This document shows positions 1 to 11,906 of a stretch of DNA of 64,000 bases, in pieces. A program made the translations under genes and the position numbers. The stretch spans positions 389,544 to 453,543 of the forward strand of contig JADDOH010001521.1 in assembly GCA_016648135.1 (NCBI GenBank). Direction: 5' to 3'. Within the stretch, counting starts at the first letter, position 1. Every line of letters starts with the position of its first letter. The notes under the pieces were generated by a model. That model saw only the letters and a program-made list of their open reading frames with translations. It searched no databases and had not been told where the DNA came from. The DNA comes from Agrypnia vestita (taxonomy: Eukaryota > Arthropoda > Insecta > Trichoptera > Phryganeidae).

Positions 1-170
1 GGTGTGTAGTGATATTGAAATGCTAGTTCAAGGTTTGTCCTGATAAAGAGATGGATACGTCTCGAAACCGGAGATTAAAAGTCTCCATAAGCGGTTAAGT
101 ACTAACATAACTAACATTTTGTTAAAACGCCTAACCACAAAGTTAATGCTTTAAATATTAATTATAAAAG
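1..170 (+). repeat. Dispersed repeat with hammerhead-like core
   Basis: This stretch resembles 59033-59190: both share a tcctga-gaag-type core, a GAAAC-type core and the same tail ending near a taaccacaaagttaatg motif. The left part carries CTGATAA at 40-46 and GAAA at 64-67, with a possible stem II (GAGA/TCTC) between. This matches the layout of a hammerhead ribozyme core, although position 8 is A rather than G. Such motifs are known from Penelope-like elements and related repeats. Element ends are not defined because the window begins inside it. Confidence 0.45.
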
Positions 171-3100
171 CTATAAAAACCAATAATCTTAAACTTTATT
201 AAAATTACAACCCAAGTGTAATCTACATATCTACACATGTCAATGCAATATGTGCTACAAAATCGAAAATTTCTTATATCTGTGCTTATTTTTATTGAGT
301 GCTTACGATAATATTTTTCTTGTATGCATTTGCTTCTGTTTTCTGTTCTGTACATCATATGAATGTAATTATATCTTAAAAGCATTAAATCTATGTCTCA
401 GTAATTGTATACAGATCTCTGTAAGATAAAGCAAGGAAAAAATAATTAAAGGCAAAAAAATAAGTATATGTAATTATGAACTACTTATACTGTTTCTAGA
501 ATTCTGCAGAGGAGCTACTTGAAATTTAATACAGTGGAATCCTCTTATTGTTTTCACTGTAGAATCTGTTATATTTGTTTGATGTTTAAATATTATAATC
601 CACAGTGGGTATATTACAAATCCATGAATTGTCGTCTGGCTATAGTTTAACAACTCTTCCAAGCACTCTAGAAAGCGATTTTCAATATAGTCTTAAACCC
701 CCTATACGCTTCTGTCGTATCTTCTAAATGTTAGCAAAACTTCATATTTTCGTGGTATATATTTATCTTTGGAAATAGAAATGCGGATATGTCGGTATGT
801 AGGAGGCCATGTATGGCGAATACGGAGGCTGAGTCATGATGATAATGGTGTTAGTTTTGATCAGAAATTTTGTAATCATTGTTCCATTTTTTCCATACGT
901 TAAAAATTATTAAGAACACCAAAACACGTGTAAACTTTTTGGCAGCCAATAATGAAGTAAGTATTTAATCTACAAATTTCGAGATACATTAGAGAATTGT
1001 GCAACCTCCAAATTTAAAAACTCCGATTATTTTAATGAATGTTTCTTAGTTAGTATTTTAAGTCATTAATTTATTTAATTTTTAGCGCACATAAAATCAT
1101 TCAGAAATTCTTTCGATATTGAATAATTATATTGACTACCTCACGGCTTCTTGACTTGAAAGAAGGTAATGATATAATGTTTGATTTGCTGTTGCAGCGA
1201 GATATTCTTTTTTGAAAATAATTGCCCCTTTTCTTTTTTCTTCTGGCCATTTCTATTGTATAATTGTAGGATGCTCGTTAAATATATTTTGTTATTTTTA
1301 TTTCACTTTGAAGCAACGTTAGAGTAGGAATTTGTATTGCGTATTTTTTAACCGATATGCAGGATGAGTCAAAAGTTATTTCATCAGTTAGAAATGAATA
1401 ATGCGTATAACTTATTGAATTTTACTTTGAACATCAGCGTCTCAGCATTCTTACCAAACAAACAAACATACAGGTACACGTAATTTTCATTAAAATGGAG
1501 TGAATTGTTTCAATCTACGTATGTATGTGTACAAGTGACAAAAAAGCGTGGAAATAATGGAGAAAGTTATAAGTTTATCAAAATAATTTATTTAGATTCA
1601 AGAAAACAGAGTACATTACCAGTGAATTCGGGAAAATAGAGTACATAAGCAGTAGAGATATAAAAACACATTGAAAATTAATATAGACACTTATGTCTCC
1701 AGCATAGTCACAATAAAGTATTATGGTGGGATTCTCGATGATACCAGTTCGTGGATTCAGTGGAAGCTCTTGCCGGAGAAAGCTCGTCGGGAAGAACAAT
1801 GAAACCTCAGACAGAGAGACCTTTCGGAGATGAGCACATGATGTGATTTGAGCTTTACGCGAGCTCAGTACAGAAAGACTCGGTCCAGCAGGAAAAGGTT
1901 CGACCGTGGCCGGTGGCATGGTTCTCTAAGTTTGCCAAGAATAATTCCCGGACACCTTCTAAAAAGACGAGGGCTCATGGAAGCGCTTCACAAACAGATT
2001 AACCTGCCAGACGGTAACAGTGCACGGCTTTTATACTTTTTCGGCGGCGAAGGGGAAGGCTCATTAGCGACATTTATTAACGGTCGAGCAGCCCAAACAA
2101 TCGTTTTTCGGAAAGGGTGCCATTTGGAAAACAAGGGCGATTTTGCAATAGTTCATTGGGTTCTAAGTGTTTTCAGGTAATGAACAATACATAGTGCGGG
2201 ATTTTTGGTCAGATCCATGTGCCCGTATCATCATCAATGAAGTTTTTCTCCAAAATCAGCGATATTAATCATGATTTGGCATCTCCTGTTAAAAGTATCC
2301 GTCAAGGATTTTCTTCGAGAGAGGTTACCAGGAAAATATTTTACGTGTACATATGATATTAATGACTAGAAAATTGGATTTCTCACACAAGAATAAATGG
2401 AACTATCGACTGTCATCAACTGTTAGAATGTATCTGCTTGCGTGTTCCATCCCACGAAAGTAGAAGTCTCGCAGGTTTTGCCTTTCAAACTGCAGCCAAC
2501 AACTTTTTTTTAAATTAAACTAGCTGATACAAGCAGTCAGAGGTTTTTGCCACCAATAATACTAAATTAAAACATATTTTGGAGGATATATAACGGTTTT
2601 TTGAAGCATACTTAGATTTTGTCTATTGGGACTTAGAGAAGTGTAGTTTACTCTTCGAATTATCTTCTCGGTAGCTGCCTGCATCTTGGTTGTTCTTTTG
2701 CACTAGGGTCATGGTTTCGGTGTCAGTTGTTGATGGGGTTCGGGAGAAGTTTTGTGTAATACGTGGTAATTTAACCTATGAATTTTGCTGATAACACCTT
2801 ATGTGGCTTGTGTTATTGTTTAATTTTATATTAGCTTACCAGTATTGTATATAAAAGCCCTGAGGGGTGTTAAATTAATAAATTAATTTAAGCATGTAGT
2901 AGCAATTACGGATAACATGTATTGTCAAATATTGTATCGCGAAAGTGATTTCAAAAATAATTCAATTTAAACAATCTATAATAAAAAAATATTTAAAAAA
3001 ACATCAAATAAAACAGCTGTCAGCGTTAGGTTTGTTGATGGTTTGATATCAATCATTTCTTAAATCGGTCAATGTTCAATTGTCTTGATTGTTGAAGCAA

Positions 3101-3699
3101 GTCATTTCATAATTTAAATCTGTTGCAGATAAATCTTGTCTTCGTTGTGGCTAAAGCAATGTAAGTTTTGAGATGTCCTCGTATAGTTAGTGTTGATGGT
3201 GTTCATGTATTTTAGTGTAATTTTACATTCTCGTCTTGTATTTTGCTTTAGCAAGCTTATTAATAAACTGTAGGGTTTCAATACTGGTTATGTTATTGAC
3301 ATTGCGTACCTGTATCGTTTTGTAAACTGTTTTAATTTGTGTAAATAGTTCAAATTGTACACTTTTTTCAGTATTTTATTTTATAGTTTTTGTGGTTACA
3401 AAGCTTATAAGCAAAAAGATATCAGATTTGATATCTTTTTGCTTAAAAGTCTGAATAAATTCATCACATTAAAATTCACAAATACAATACATAAAACTCT
3501 ATAACTAAGGCAACTATCCATTTAACCAGATACACCATAGAGGTTACTTTACGAAAAAATACTAACTTCAAAATATACTGATTGTAAAATTTTTTCGAAA
3601 TTTATTGTGTAAGATTGTGAATTAGTCTACTTTAAAAAATCATTAAAATGATAATTTTATGACACGTAATGCGTATACATCGGACAGACTGGAAGTAAG
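171..3699. other. Intergenic, mostly AT-rich
   Basis: No gene or recognised element was found. A more GC-rich block at about 1730-2180 contains a 110-codon open frame on the plus strand (1848-2180), but it shows no domain, no splice context and no relative I recognise. A perfect 17-bp-arm hairpin lies at 3410-3446 (aagcaaaaagatatc and its complement). Confidence 0.5.
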
Positions 3700-3889
3700 A
3701 TAGTAAGTAGCTTGTTGGTCTTGTGGTTAGGACACTCGCCTCGTGATCCAAAGGTCGCGGGTTCGATCCTCACTCCAGACCAGCAAGTTAGTCCTATTTT
3801 CATAGCACAAGCGTTTAGCTTAGTTTGAAAATAGTAAGAATATTGATGTGACACGTATTCCATGTTCACATCTCTATTTAAAAAAAAAA
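3700..3889 (+). repeat. tRNA-derived SINE, copy 1
   Basis: The head looks like a tRNA gene: an A-box-like tggtcttgtggttag near 3715-3730 and a B box ggttcgatcc at 3760-3769. A body follows (cctattttcatagcac, then tagtttgaaaatagtaag), ending in ctatttaaaaaaaaaa. The same body recurs at 13038-13215, 33290-33366 and 48735-48890, all in the opposite orientation. A pol III-transcribed SINE is the best reading; a functional tRNA is unlikely because the 7-bp acceptor stem does not close. Confidence 0.7.
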
Positions 3890-4735
3890 GATATAGACAA
3901 GGATCGAAGAACAGTCAAGGGAAATAAAAAAATTTACAATCGATTCAGAAATGGCGGACCACGCGAGTAGGTACTGAAGATTATCGTGTCGATAGGAATA
4001 GCGTAGATTTAATAAACATATAAAAAAAAGGAAAGAAAAAATATATTTTAGAAAACTAATTGATTGTAACAAAAATGTAATCAATATTAAAACTCCGTCT
4101 ATTACGCCCCCTCTTCTGCGCCTAATGACCACGCCCACATATCTACCGGACTCTATCTCCATCTCGCTCCTCACTCCTGAAAATAATACATTAGCATCGA
4201 AAATTTTCTAATCGATATATCTTAATTAAAAAAAAAACAAGAAAAAAACAAATAGTGAAAGTCAACAAAGCCAAAATATTTTACCGATTTTACTTGGCGG
4301 CGCGTTCCCATAATTTTTCTTGTGGTATTTAAGGCAGTGTTTAACAATGCAGGCAAAATTCAGCATTTTTTCTGATATTTTCTCTTGCAGTTTGTATCAT
4401 ATTTTTTAAAGAAAATGTATCAAATGTATGTATGTGAAAAAAAAGACCATTAACAATGTATTAATTATGTTGAATCTCTTTATTAGTAGTACATAAGAAA
4501 AATATAAAAATTATTTATTTTTAAAGTAATTTTTGGCTCACCCTTGGTCCACTTTGATAGAATCGTAAACCCTACAAATATCCATTATCAACATTTGAGA
4601 TGAAAACTGCAATTCACTAGAAAATGTTTTTAAAAGATGTTACACGAACTAATGCAAGTAAGTTAATACCAGAGAGTTACGGTTTATGTATAGCACGTAA
4701 CAAAACTCTCAGTGCCTGCAGTTTGAAAAATGTTG
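3890..4735. other. Intergenic, nothing recognised
   Basis: AT-rich sequence with short open frames of low complexity. No splice-supported exon and no transposon end was found. Confidence 0.4.
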
Positions 4736-4739
4736 CCAC

Positions 4740-4920
4740 ATTTTATGTAAATGGAGTTTCGGAGTATTTAAGTAAACCTAATGCAGTGAAGATGAGATCC
4801 CTTAGATGTTTGCGTAGTAAATCCATTTATGATAGAATAAATGATGAATATTATATGTATATGATATAAGGAATGGATGTTAAACTAATCTTAGCCTAAT
4901 TAAAATTGTCATGGGATGCG
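4740..4920 (+). pseudogene. LINE 3'-region remnant (RTE-like)
   Basis: The plus-strand frame around 4770-4850 reads NAVKMRSLRCLRSKSIYDR. The minus strand at 5962-6153 has the closely related NAVEMRSFRRVCGKSIYDR. Both match the C-terminal tail of insect non-LTR reverse transcriptases, a region typically reading AVEMRSLRRICG...DR. DNA similarity continues past the stop (gatataaggaatg against gatattaggaatg). The piece is short and carries no catalytic motif, so it is a dead fragment. Confidence 0.6.
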
Positions 4921-5814
4921 GCTTTGGGGACACTAAATTTAATTCAGTTTAATTTATTACCAAAAGAAGTCCCCGGACAAGATTTAAATTAAACCTCAAT
5001 TGTCTCCCGAATATTTCACACTAATTATTGTACTGTTCTTTAATTCGCACTAATAAACGTTGTTCCAATTATTTTGATCACGTTTAGTAAACTTTGTTTA
5101 ATGTTTGTACGTAGAAACTTCTTACCCCGGTATTCCTTCCTTTATTACCGCTTATATAACTGGTCTGGTCACACTGTGCTCAATCTGTTACTAGTATCGT
5201 GTATTGTAATATCACCGTCACGAATCACTGATCGTACTGGTTCTAATGCTGAAATGTCGCACTTGTTATCGCTACGTTTATAAATGACCCCGCGTTGCGT
5301 GACTCTTTTAATAGATAAATTCCTTAGAGAGATTTACTCTTACGATTACAAGAGTCTTACAGAGCGTTCTAGACGATTCCAAAGTAGTGTTTTAGGGCGT
5401 AATTGAATTTTATGAGATCTTCGAGTGAATTCGGTCACGAATGACTGATGCTGTGTTGCTTGCGTAATATTCTAGAGTTTGCAATCACGAAGCTATGGGA
5501 GCTATCGGTAATTAACCGTAATACCGATATCGGCCATCCACTTCCGCCACTCGAGTCAGCATTTTCTAATGCTAAAATAGTCACCTTCTCAAAACTACTT
5601 AAACTCAGTGCGCAGGAGGCGTCCCCATAAAACAGCTTCCCTGTTAATAATAGTTGTAGTCATTGCAATTTCCTAGTTTTCACTATTTTTTAGGATTAGT
5701 TTTTCCCATCGCATTTCGTTATCTCGATGAACGTTAAGTGCCGGTCGCGGGAGACCGTGCGTAAAGACGCGCCGCCAATACAGATTTCCAGGCTGGGTCG
5801 ACAGGACATAGGTC
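4921..5814. other. Intergenic, unclassified
   Basis: No gene found. Moderately complex sequence with short open frames at 5074-5283 and 5448-5630 that show no recognisable domain. A segment near 5040-5290 (gcactaataaacg, attaccgc, cacgttt) loosely resembles 8680-8860 and 39480-39700 and may be an old repeat. Confidence 0.35.
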
Positions 5815-6160
5815 ATGAGAGAAACTTACTTACCATCACGCCGTTTCCGTAGGGGTAGGCAGAGAGGAAAGAGCGCCACACTCTTCTGTCCTGACATACG
5901 ACTCTCGCCTCATCTGCATACACACATCTTCACATGCAAGCTCGACGATTGTTGAGGCTTCTTACGGGACCATCTTCCATAATCTGGTCGTATCACGTCT
6001 TCCGCGGTCGCTCTTAATTCTATTTATTATGCTAAAATCAGGTTTACATTCATTCCTAATATCTTCATTATTTACTCTATCATAAATGGATTTGCCACAC
6101 ACACGTCTAAAGGATCTCATCTCCACTGCATTCATACTACTTTCGTTCCTCAAGAGAAAC
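5815..6160 (-). pseudogene. LINE 3' end (RTE-like), truncated
   Basis: Read on the minus strand this begins with the tail of a reverse-transcriptase ORF (NAVEMRSFRRVCGKSIYDR, then VNNEDIRNECKPDF) and runs into a 3' region ending in a CTTACTTACC-type tail near 5825-5835. A plus-strand copy of the same 3' region is at 35800-35985, where it ends in a run of aagt repeats. RTE-clade LINEs are known for short tandem-repeat tails. The 5' part, including endonuclease and catalytic RT motifs, is absent, so it is 5' truncated and inactive. Confidence 0.65.
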
Positions 6161-6683
6161 CAATGGTACCTACTATATATTTAGGTATTGAAATAAAATT
6201 GAGACTTTATACGAACCATTTCTACAGAACTTTTTTGTACAGAATTCTGCATAGAAAAAGTAAATCGGCAGTCGGTCTTCTATGTTTTAATCAATATTTG
6301 ACTCCCGAGCCTAGCCATTGGTGCACTGCCGTACATTTTAAGTACCGGACGCCGCTGCGGGGCAGTTTACCGAAACTGCCTCTAAAATTTTACCGCCTGT
6401 AAAAATGCGCCGATCTTCCGTGAGATGGCAGCAATTTGTCGAGTTATTAATTTTAAATTTAATTCACGATTTACTTGGTCGTTCTCGAGCTTAATGCCTA
6501 TAGCTTTGAAAATTGTTGTTTTAACATAAAATTATTATGTAGGAATGAAAAAAAACACTAAACGAATCTGACGTATAATACATGTCAGTAGTGGTGTGCA
6601 GTCAGGACTTAACAAGAATTTCTACGAAATTAGCTAAAATAAAATGCTCCTTCTTCAATAAATGCAAATTCACTTTGTGGTGA
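6161..6683. other. Intergenic, nothing recognised
   Basis: No gene or repeat end identified, apart from tgcaaattcactttgtggtgaca at the right side. A related string occurs at 26511-26530 and, inverted, near 40980-41000, so it probably belongs to the adjoining repeat family. Confidence 0.35.
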
Positions 6684-6956
6684 CATTTTAAAATTATTAA
6701 AATTAAAAACAAGTTACTTTGTTTTAACCACTGATTTTATTTTAACAAACACTCGACATGTTTCGGGAACCAACGGTCCCTTCTTCAAGAGAATACAAGG
6801 TATACTCAAATATCGTATTGTATTGGTATTGGTTTGTATACCTTGTATTCTCTTGAAGAAGGGGCCGTTGGTTCCCGAAACATGTCGAGTGTTTGTTAAA
6901 ATTAAATCAGTGGTTAAAACAAAGTTACTTGTTTTTAATTTTAATAATTTTAAAAT
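6684..6956. repeat. Near-perfect inverted repeat, about 121-bp arms
   Basis: The left arm 6684-6805 and right arm 6836-6956 are reverse complements with only about two differences, around a 30-bp AT-rich loop. Each arm carries a hammerhead-like core: TTGAAGA at 6853-6859 with GAAA at 6877-6880 on plus, and the mirror at 6761-6788 on minus. The stem II region (GGGGCC / GGTTCCC) can pair. The high arm identity suggests a recent insertion or gene conversion. It is probably a foldback or Penelope-related element. Confidence 0.75.
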
Positions 6957-7306
6957 GTTCCTTTCGCAAGTATATTATTCAGATTTTAATATAATTTCGA
7001 TTTATTTCCCAAAATACTGCTAAAACGATAACAAATGTACATAGTCGAGAATGTACTAGACAGCCCGGACGTTTCAGAACGTTTAAAAAAATATATTGAA
7101 AATGACTGGAAATCAATAGAACAAGCGAGGATATACAGAAAGATTGCAGAAAATAATAATTCATACAAATTCATCGCAAAAGTCTTGTACGTAAGATTAA
7201 GCGTTGTCTCGTTGACAGAATGGAAGTTTATGAACAATCGAGTACATTGGGAGAGGGAAGGGGATAGTCATTAATAATATTACATTTACAACACTAATTA
7301 TTTAAG
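6957..7306. other. Intergenic, overlapping open frames only
   Basis: Open frames overlap here on both strands (7035-7274 plus, 6979-7237 minus). None has a recognisable domain, and the overlap on opposite strands argues against coding. Confidence 0.35.
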
Positions 7307-7458
7307 TAATGGAGACGATCCAGGGATTTGAATATTTATGAGACTATTTTCATTTTCAATAGCTCGATATATTTCAATTAATTCAAATTTTAATTAATCG
7401 AGCTATTAAAAATGGAAATAAACTGACAAATATTCAAATCCCTTGATCGTCTCCATTA
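7307..7458. mobile_element. Short palindromic MITE
   Basis: The two halves are imperfect reverse complements along the whole 152 bp: taatggagacgatc at the left and gatcgtctccatta at the right, meeting around a Tcgat/atcgA centre. Total length and full-length pairing fit a miniature inverted-repeat element. Target duplication is unclear; the flanks read aag and aag. Confidence 0.6.
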
Positions 7459-7740
7459 CTAAAGTAATTACTGTTGTTAATGTAATACTACTTATTACAC
7501 CTCCCCCTCTCACCAATCATTCTACTATTCAGCTATACTGTTTTTATTTTTATTTTTAGTTACAATGCCGCCTCAGAGGATGATGCCTGTCTCCATCTAA
7601 AGCGCTTAAATATTATTGCATATAGTGGATTACAACTGGGTGTTTAAAATTAAATTGTCTTTGTTTGATACGTATCGAAATCAAATTGAGTATTACCGAA
7701 GTTTAACTGGATAGATCTCATTAAACAAAACGCTCAAATG
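7459..7740. other. Intergenic spacer
   Basis: Nothing recognised. Confidence 0.3.
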
Positions 7741-7962
7741 AAACCAAGATATTAATGTATATTATAGATGTCTCACAGAGACGAAACTGTAGTTTTTTTA
7801 TGGGAAAGTAGGTATAGAAGTCTTTTGAGTGTACATAGGACTTATGACCTATCGTATGGTTGGCTTAAGTGATGACTTTACACAATGTAACATTCGCCCA
7901 TGACATTTCCACCCATGATAGAATTTTTGGAAGTTGTATATATTTGAATTACATGCCACACT
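7741..7962 (+). repeat. MITE-like repeat, tatcgta-family copy 1
   Basis: Contains gatgtctcacagagacgaa, then gacctatcgtatggttggc, then aagtgatgactttacacaatg. Related blocks occur at 21460-21610 (inverted), 33117-33487 (full palindrome) and 49005-49480. The complete copy at 33.1 kb shows that the family is a long inverted repeat; this one looks like a half element. Confidence 0.55.
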
Positions 7963-9110
7963 TCATACATATATGCATTGTAACAACTTTTCCACGCGGC
8001 CTGTACAATCATTTCATTCCCCTAAATCCCCACAGATGTCGTTAATGTCACTAAATGAGAAAATCTACAATTGATTTTACGGAATTTTTGAAAGCAATAT
8101 ACTTTTTCTGGGCAATGTACTGTTCTGAAAGATTTGAACAAACTCAAAATATTCTGAAACCAAGATAGCCTTTCAGTAATGCGTTCTACTTGTTCGGCGT
8201 GCGGATGAGAAACATGAAACTCATTCGTGCGCCTGGGCAGCCGTGTGGATGTCATGATAATAACGCTCATCGCGATCGTGAAAGCCACAGAGAGATCCAA
8301 TTTGGAATTTCCGTACAAATGCTACTTGAAAGACAGATGAATTGATAGCCAAACAGAGCTCGAATGAAGTAATGAATCAAAGGATATCGGGTGGTAAAGC
8401 CGAAATGGCATGAAAATACGGCAAAGCTGAAACGGAATCCAAACAGCGAAATTGTCTCTTTTTGAAAACATTCCTTTCTTTAGTAATTGATACCTGCAGT
8501 GGATAACAGAGATCCATTTACGCGAGTATTTCACGTTTTACATATGGAGTAGATGAAAAAAAAACAACCCATAAATGATTTTTCTTCTTTGATAATATAC
8601 ATTTTCTCGGGACTGAAGGAGACAAATGAAATACTTAAACAATTTTATATTTTTATTAATTTACCAAAAATACACTGGACACGATTTTAATTCGAGCAAT
8701 ATTCTTTGATTCACATTATTTCGCTATTGATCACTCGTCTGTGGAACACGTTATTATCGCTTGCTAGAATATTCCCACACAGGTTCGCAGAGAATTTGCG
8801 TCAATACGCACGTAAGTGGTTTTTCAATCGCTAGTTTGGTGCTCCGCTTAATTTATTATCGCTGGTTGCACACTGAATAGCCACTGAATATCTATATCGC
8901 ACGTCAAACGACGAAACAATAATACGGCTCTGGCTTCGCTTTTTATACAAAACGCGTTGGTTTTTCGAATCATCGAGACTATTCTATGCATTTCTAGTAT
9001 TTCTTTGACTATTTTAAGGCAATCCAGAGTGTGATGTAGTGTTCGAAAGATTACGATCAAGCGCCATTAATCCGGATTCAAGCATGTCGTAAAAATCCCA
9101 ATTATGATAA
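7963..9110. other. Intergenic, no supported gene
   Basis: A 98-codon minus-strand frame (8022-8318) and a 70-codon frame (8322-8534) are adjacent, but I recognise no domain and see no splice pairing that joins them. The segment 8640-8870 resembles 39480-39700 and may be repeat-derived. Confidence 0.35.
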
Positions 9111-9200
9111 TTTTGTTGTCTGTCCATCCGTCCGTCCGTCTGTCCATCCGTCGTAGCTTCGTGTAACGTCCGTAACTTAATTAAACGGAGCGTTAAAACA
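9111..9200 (+). repeat. CTGTCCGTCC repeat, copy 1
   Basis: Starts with aatcccaattatgataatt and a pyrimidine-rich array of ctgtc/cgtc units, then the block cgtagcttcgtgtaacgtcc. The same order is seen at 9730-9835, 24140-24215, 56640-56710 and, inverted, 57355-57420, with a partial inverted copy near 23605-23640. It marks one dispersed repeat of unknown class. Confidence 0.6.
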
Positions 9201-9729
9201 GTACGAAAAATTTATAAAGCTGAAACGGAAAATCAAAATACCTTAATGTCGAAATGGTATTAAAATAAGAAAAATACGAGTTAAAGCAAAGATGAATGGC
9301 AGTGGGCGAGGCATTTGACGATATAAGAGGACAGCAAATGAGCAAAAAATGTGACTCTTTGGACCGGAAGGGCGAAATCTAGACAGGCTCACTGGACCGT
9401 CCACATAAATAAATTGCGGGAAGAGAGTATTATCGCGATATCTGTAATAGAAAGGCAGGTGACTATGATGAAAATAATACATAATTATGAAATTTATTCA
9501 AACTTTTTCATTTTCATTAAAATTCATTTATTTGATTTGGCTTATTTATATACATTGTCTGTTTTATTGATTTTTTTACTACATACCTACTCATAAAATT
9601 ACAGCTGGAGACTCTTTATCGAGAGATAAAATCTTCAAATACTTACTTAAATACTCGGGGATGTTTGACTAGTTTCTAATTAACCAAAATAGATATTAAT
9701 TCGAATTAAATTCGTAAATTAATAATAAA
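9201..9729. other. Intergenic, nothing recognised
   Basis: Spacer between two copies of the CTGTCCGTCC repeat. Overlapping short frames on both strands show no domain. Confidence 0.3.
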
Positions 9730-9835
9730 TAAATCCCAATTATAATAATGTCATTATCTATCCGTCTGTCCGTCTGTTTATCTGTCTATTCTCGTAGCTT
9801 CGTGTAACGTCCGTAGCTTCTTTTATAAAAACTTT
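9730..9835 (+). repeat. CTGTCCGTCC repeat, copy 2
   Basis: Same order as at 9111: aatcccaattataataatg, ctgtc-type units, then ctcgtagcttcgtgtaacgt. It lies in direct orientation about 620 bp from copy 1. Confidence 0.6.
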
Positions 9836-11445
9836 TTTTCATAAATAAATAAATATTATTTGGGAACCGACATGTAAAAGTACTTTAATTTTTGACGGGT
9901 TTCAGCTTTCAAAACAAATGGAAGAGTATTTACACATTTATTTAAATTTTAATACAAACATATTATATTTTAAAAACAATGAATTAAATGTCTCATATTT
10001 CTTATTTGTGCGCAAATATGTATAAACATCTATCGTTTTCACACTCGTATGAAGTATATTGTCTCTAATAAATATATTTAAAATATATATAGCAAATTAC
10101 TGATTACCAGCCATCACTTGGCTCAGAGAAGATGAAAAATTAGGAATTAAAAAAACACGATTACAGAATGTCGTTGTTGCTGTCAGTACTGATGTGAAGT
10201 TGTTTAATTGTTATATTATTGAAGACTTCGTGTCTTCTTACTATCTATGCTTTACTATACTAATCTTATAATGAACACATTTGTTTAAAAATTATATTAA
10301 CATTTAAATATACGTTACTCAACCACTAGACAATAGACACTATTTTTATGGGTTGTGTCTACTGCGTGGGTTATGAAAATGGTGATTAAAATCTTGCGGT
10401 ATAAATTTGAGTGCTTGTTCACCAAATTATCTACGTCAGAAAATGTTTGAGAGTCACGTGACACTATCGAAGATGATCAAATTTCACAATTTTCTTTGTC
10501 CCTTCTTGTCTTCTTGATATCAATTAAGCACACAAACTCAAGTGCCATGATACCGCGCGGTAGAGCACTTCCCAAAGTGTTAAAGGGGCACATTGCACCT
10601 TCTGAAATCACTCGAAAACATTTTAATTTCCAGAAAAAATGTGAAAAAAAAATTCTTCAATCTCGTCTTTAACGTCGCAGAATGCCGTTACATTTATTTT
10701 CGTACAATATGCGCTTATCGAACACACTGAGCGGATCGTCAGTAGATAGTAGTAGACGTCAACGTAAAATCGGCGATATCGCGTCTCATGTTTTAAATGC
10801 AACGCGCCACATTCGACGGATCGTCCGCACTGCGTACGCATGGGTGTTTATTGCAGACTGAATCCGCCGCAGAATATGGTGTGTGGCTGCCAAATTCAGT
10901 TGCGGATTTGACGCGATCGAATTTTATTGATTTACAGATAGGTATTGACACCATTATTCATTTTCCAGACAATCAGTTTCTAAATACCTTTCGGCAAGTG
11001 AGACATTTAGAATTATAGTGACGTGATTCAAGGTGACGAAACAATTTTTGTGTAATGCATGCTTGACGAAATAATTCAAGGAAGTATTGAGTTATTTTAG
11101 TAATATTGCTGAGTCGGTCCATAGATTGGGCTCACCATGCTGCAGTCAAGTTCATGCTTTATCAGCAACATTGTACAAAATATTTTTAAAAATTTAATAT
11201 AAACAAATTCGCATAGACAAGCAGAAGAATTGAAAAACATTCGTAGAGGGACAGTTGAGACGCCATGGAAATTTCTGTTGCACCAAGAACGCTGTGAACC
11301 GAATAAGTTTAAGAATCATCGGTGAAGTGTATACCGAGTAGCGAAGAGAAAAACTACATTTCAAAATGAAGACTATAACACACACACGTTCACCAGTTTG
11401 AGACTACAAAGTGTAGGTACACTATATTCGTAGTATAAACTACAT
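9836..11445. other. Intergenic; GC-richer block near 10.7-10.9 kb
   Basis: Mostly AT-rich. The block 10660-10930 is more complex and CpG-rich, and holds open frames on both strands (10623-10841 minus, 10797-11018 plus) without a recognisable domain. It could be old coding or conserved non-coding DNA; the sequence alone does not decide. Confidence 0.35.
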
Positions 11446-11565
11446 GAAGTGAACTAATCGTAGTACTACAAAATTGTAGTATTAATGAAGTGAACTATTG
11501 CAGTACTATAAAATTGTTGTATTAATAAAGTGAACTAATTGTAGTACTACAAAATTGTAATGACG
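11446..11565. repeat. Tandem repeat, 40-41 bp x about 2.8
   Basis: Units begin at 11446, 11487 and 11527 and share aagtgaacta followed by gtagtactacaaaattgta. Variation is a few substitutions per unit. It lies next to a LINE fragment on the right. Confidence 0.75.
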
Positions 11566-11576
11566 TTTTGTAATTG

Positions 11577-11890
11577 TTATCGTCCATAATCAAGTTGAAC
11601 AAAATCACCCTGTCTGATTCCTATAGTCGTTGGTATTTCCCTGGAAAGTTCACCATCCACTTTAATTTTTGTTTTGCCATTAGTATTCAAATCTTGAATA
11701 GTTTTTATTAATGAGAGTGATATTCCCTTATTCACCAAAATATCTTCAATATCACTGAGTACCACCATGTCGAACGCCTTGGTTAAATCCATGAAGCAGG
11801 CATAGGCTGGTTTATTATACTCTATAAATTTTTCCTTCATTTGGTGTATAATGAATATTGCGTCGGTTGTTGATCTGTTTAAACGAAATT
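11577..11890 (-). pseudogene. LINE reverse-transcriptase fragment
   Basis: The minus-strand reading frame contains NRSTTDAIFIIHQ, then PAYACFMDLTKAFDMV and GIRQGD. These correspond to conserved blocks of the non-LTR retrotransposon reverse transcriptase: the NRSTTDAI block, the FxDLxKAFD block whose Asp helps bind metal, and the GxRQGD block just before the second active-site region. The YxDD catalytic block and both termini are missing. The piece is cut at about 11890, only 15 bp before a palindromic element at 11907. It is clearly a dead remnant; the clade is not certain. Confidence 0.85.
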
Positions 11891-11906
11891 ATTATGTTTG
11901 ATTATA

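Noticed and set aside
1848..2180. 110-codon plus-strand frame as a gene
   Set aside because: No domain, no splice context and an overlapping frame on the other strand; composition alone is not enough.
3715..3785. Functional tRNA gene
   Set aside because: A and B boxes exist but the cloverleaf does not close and a SINE body follows.
8022..8318. 98-codon minus-strand frame as a receptor exon
   Set aside because: No recognisable family motif and no compatible partner exon nearby.
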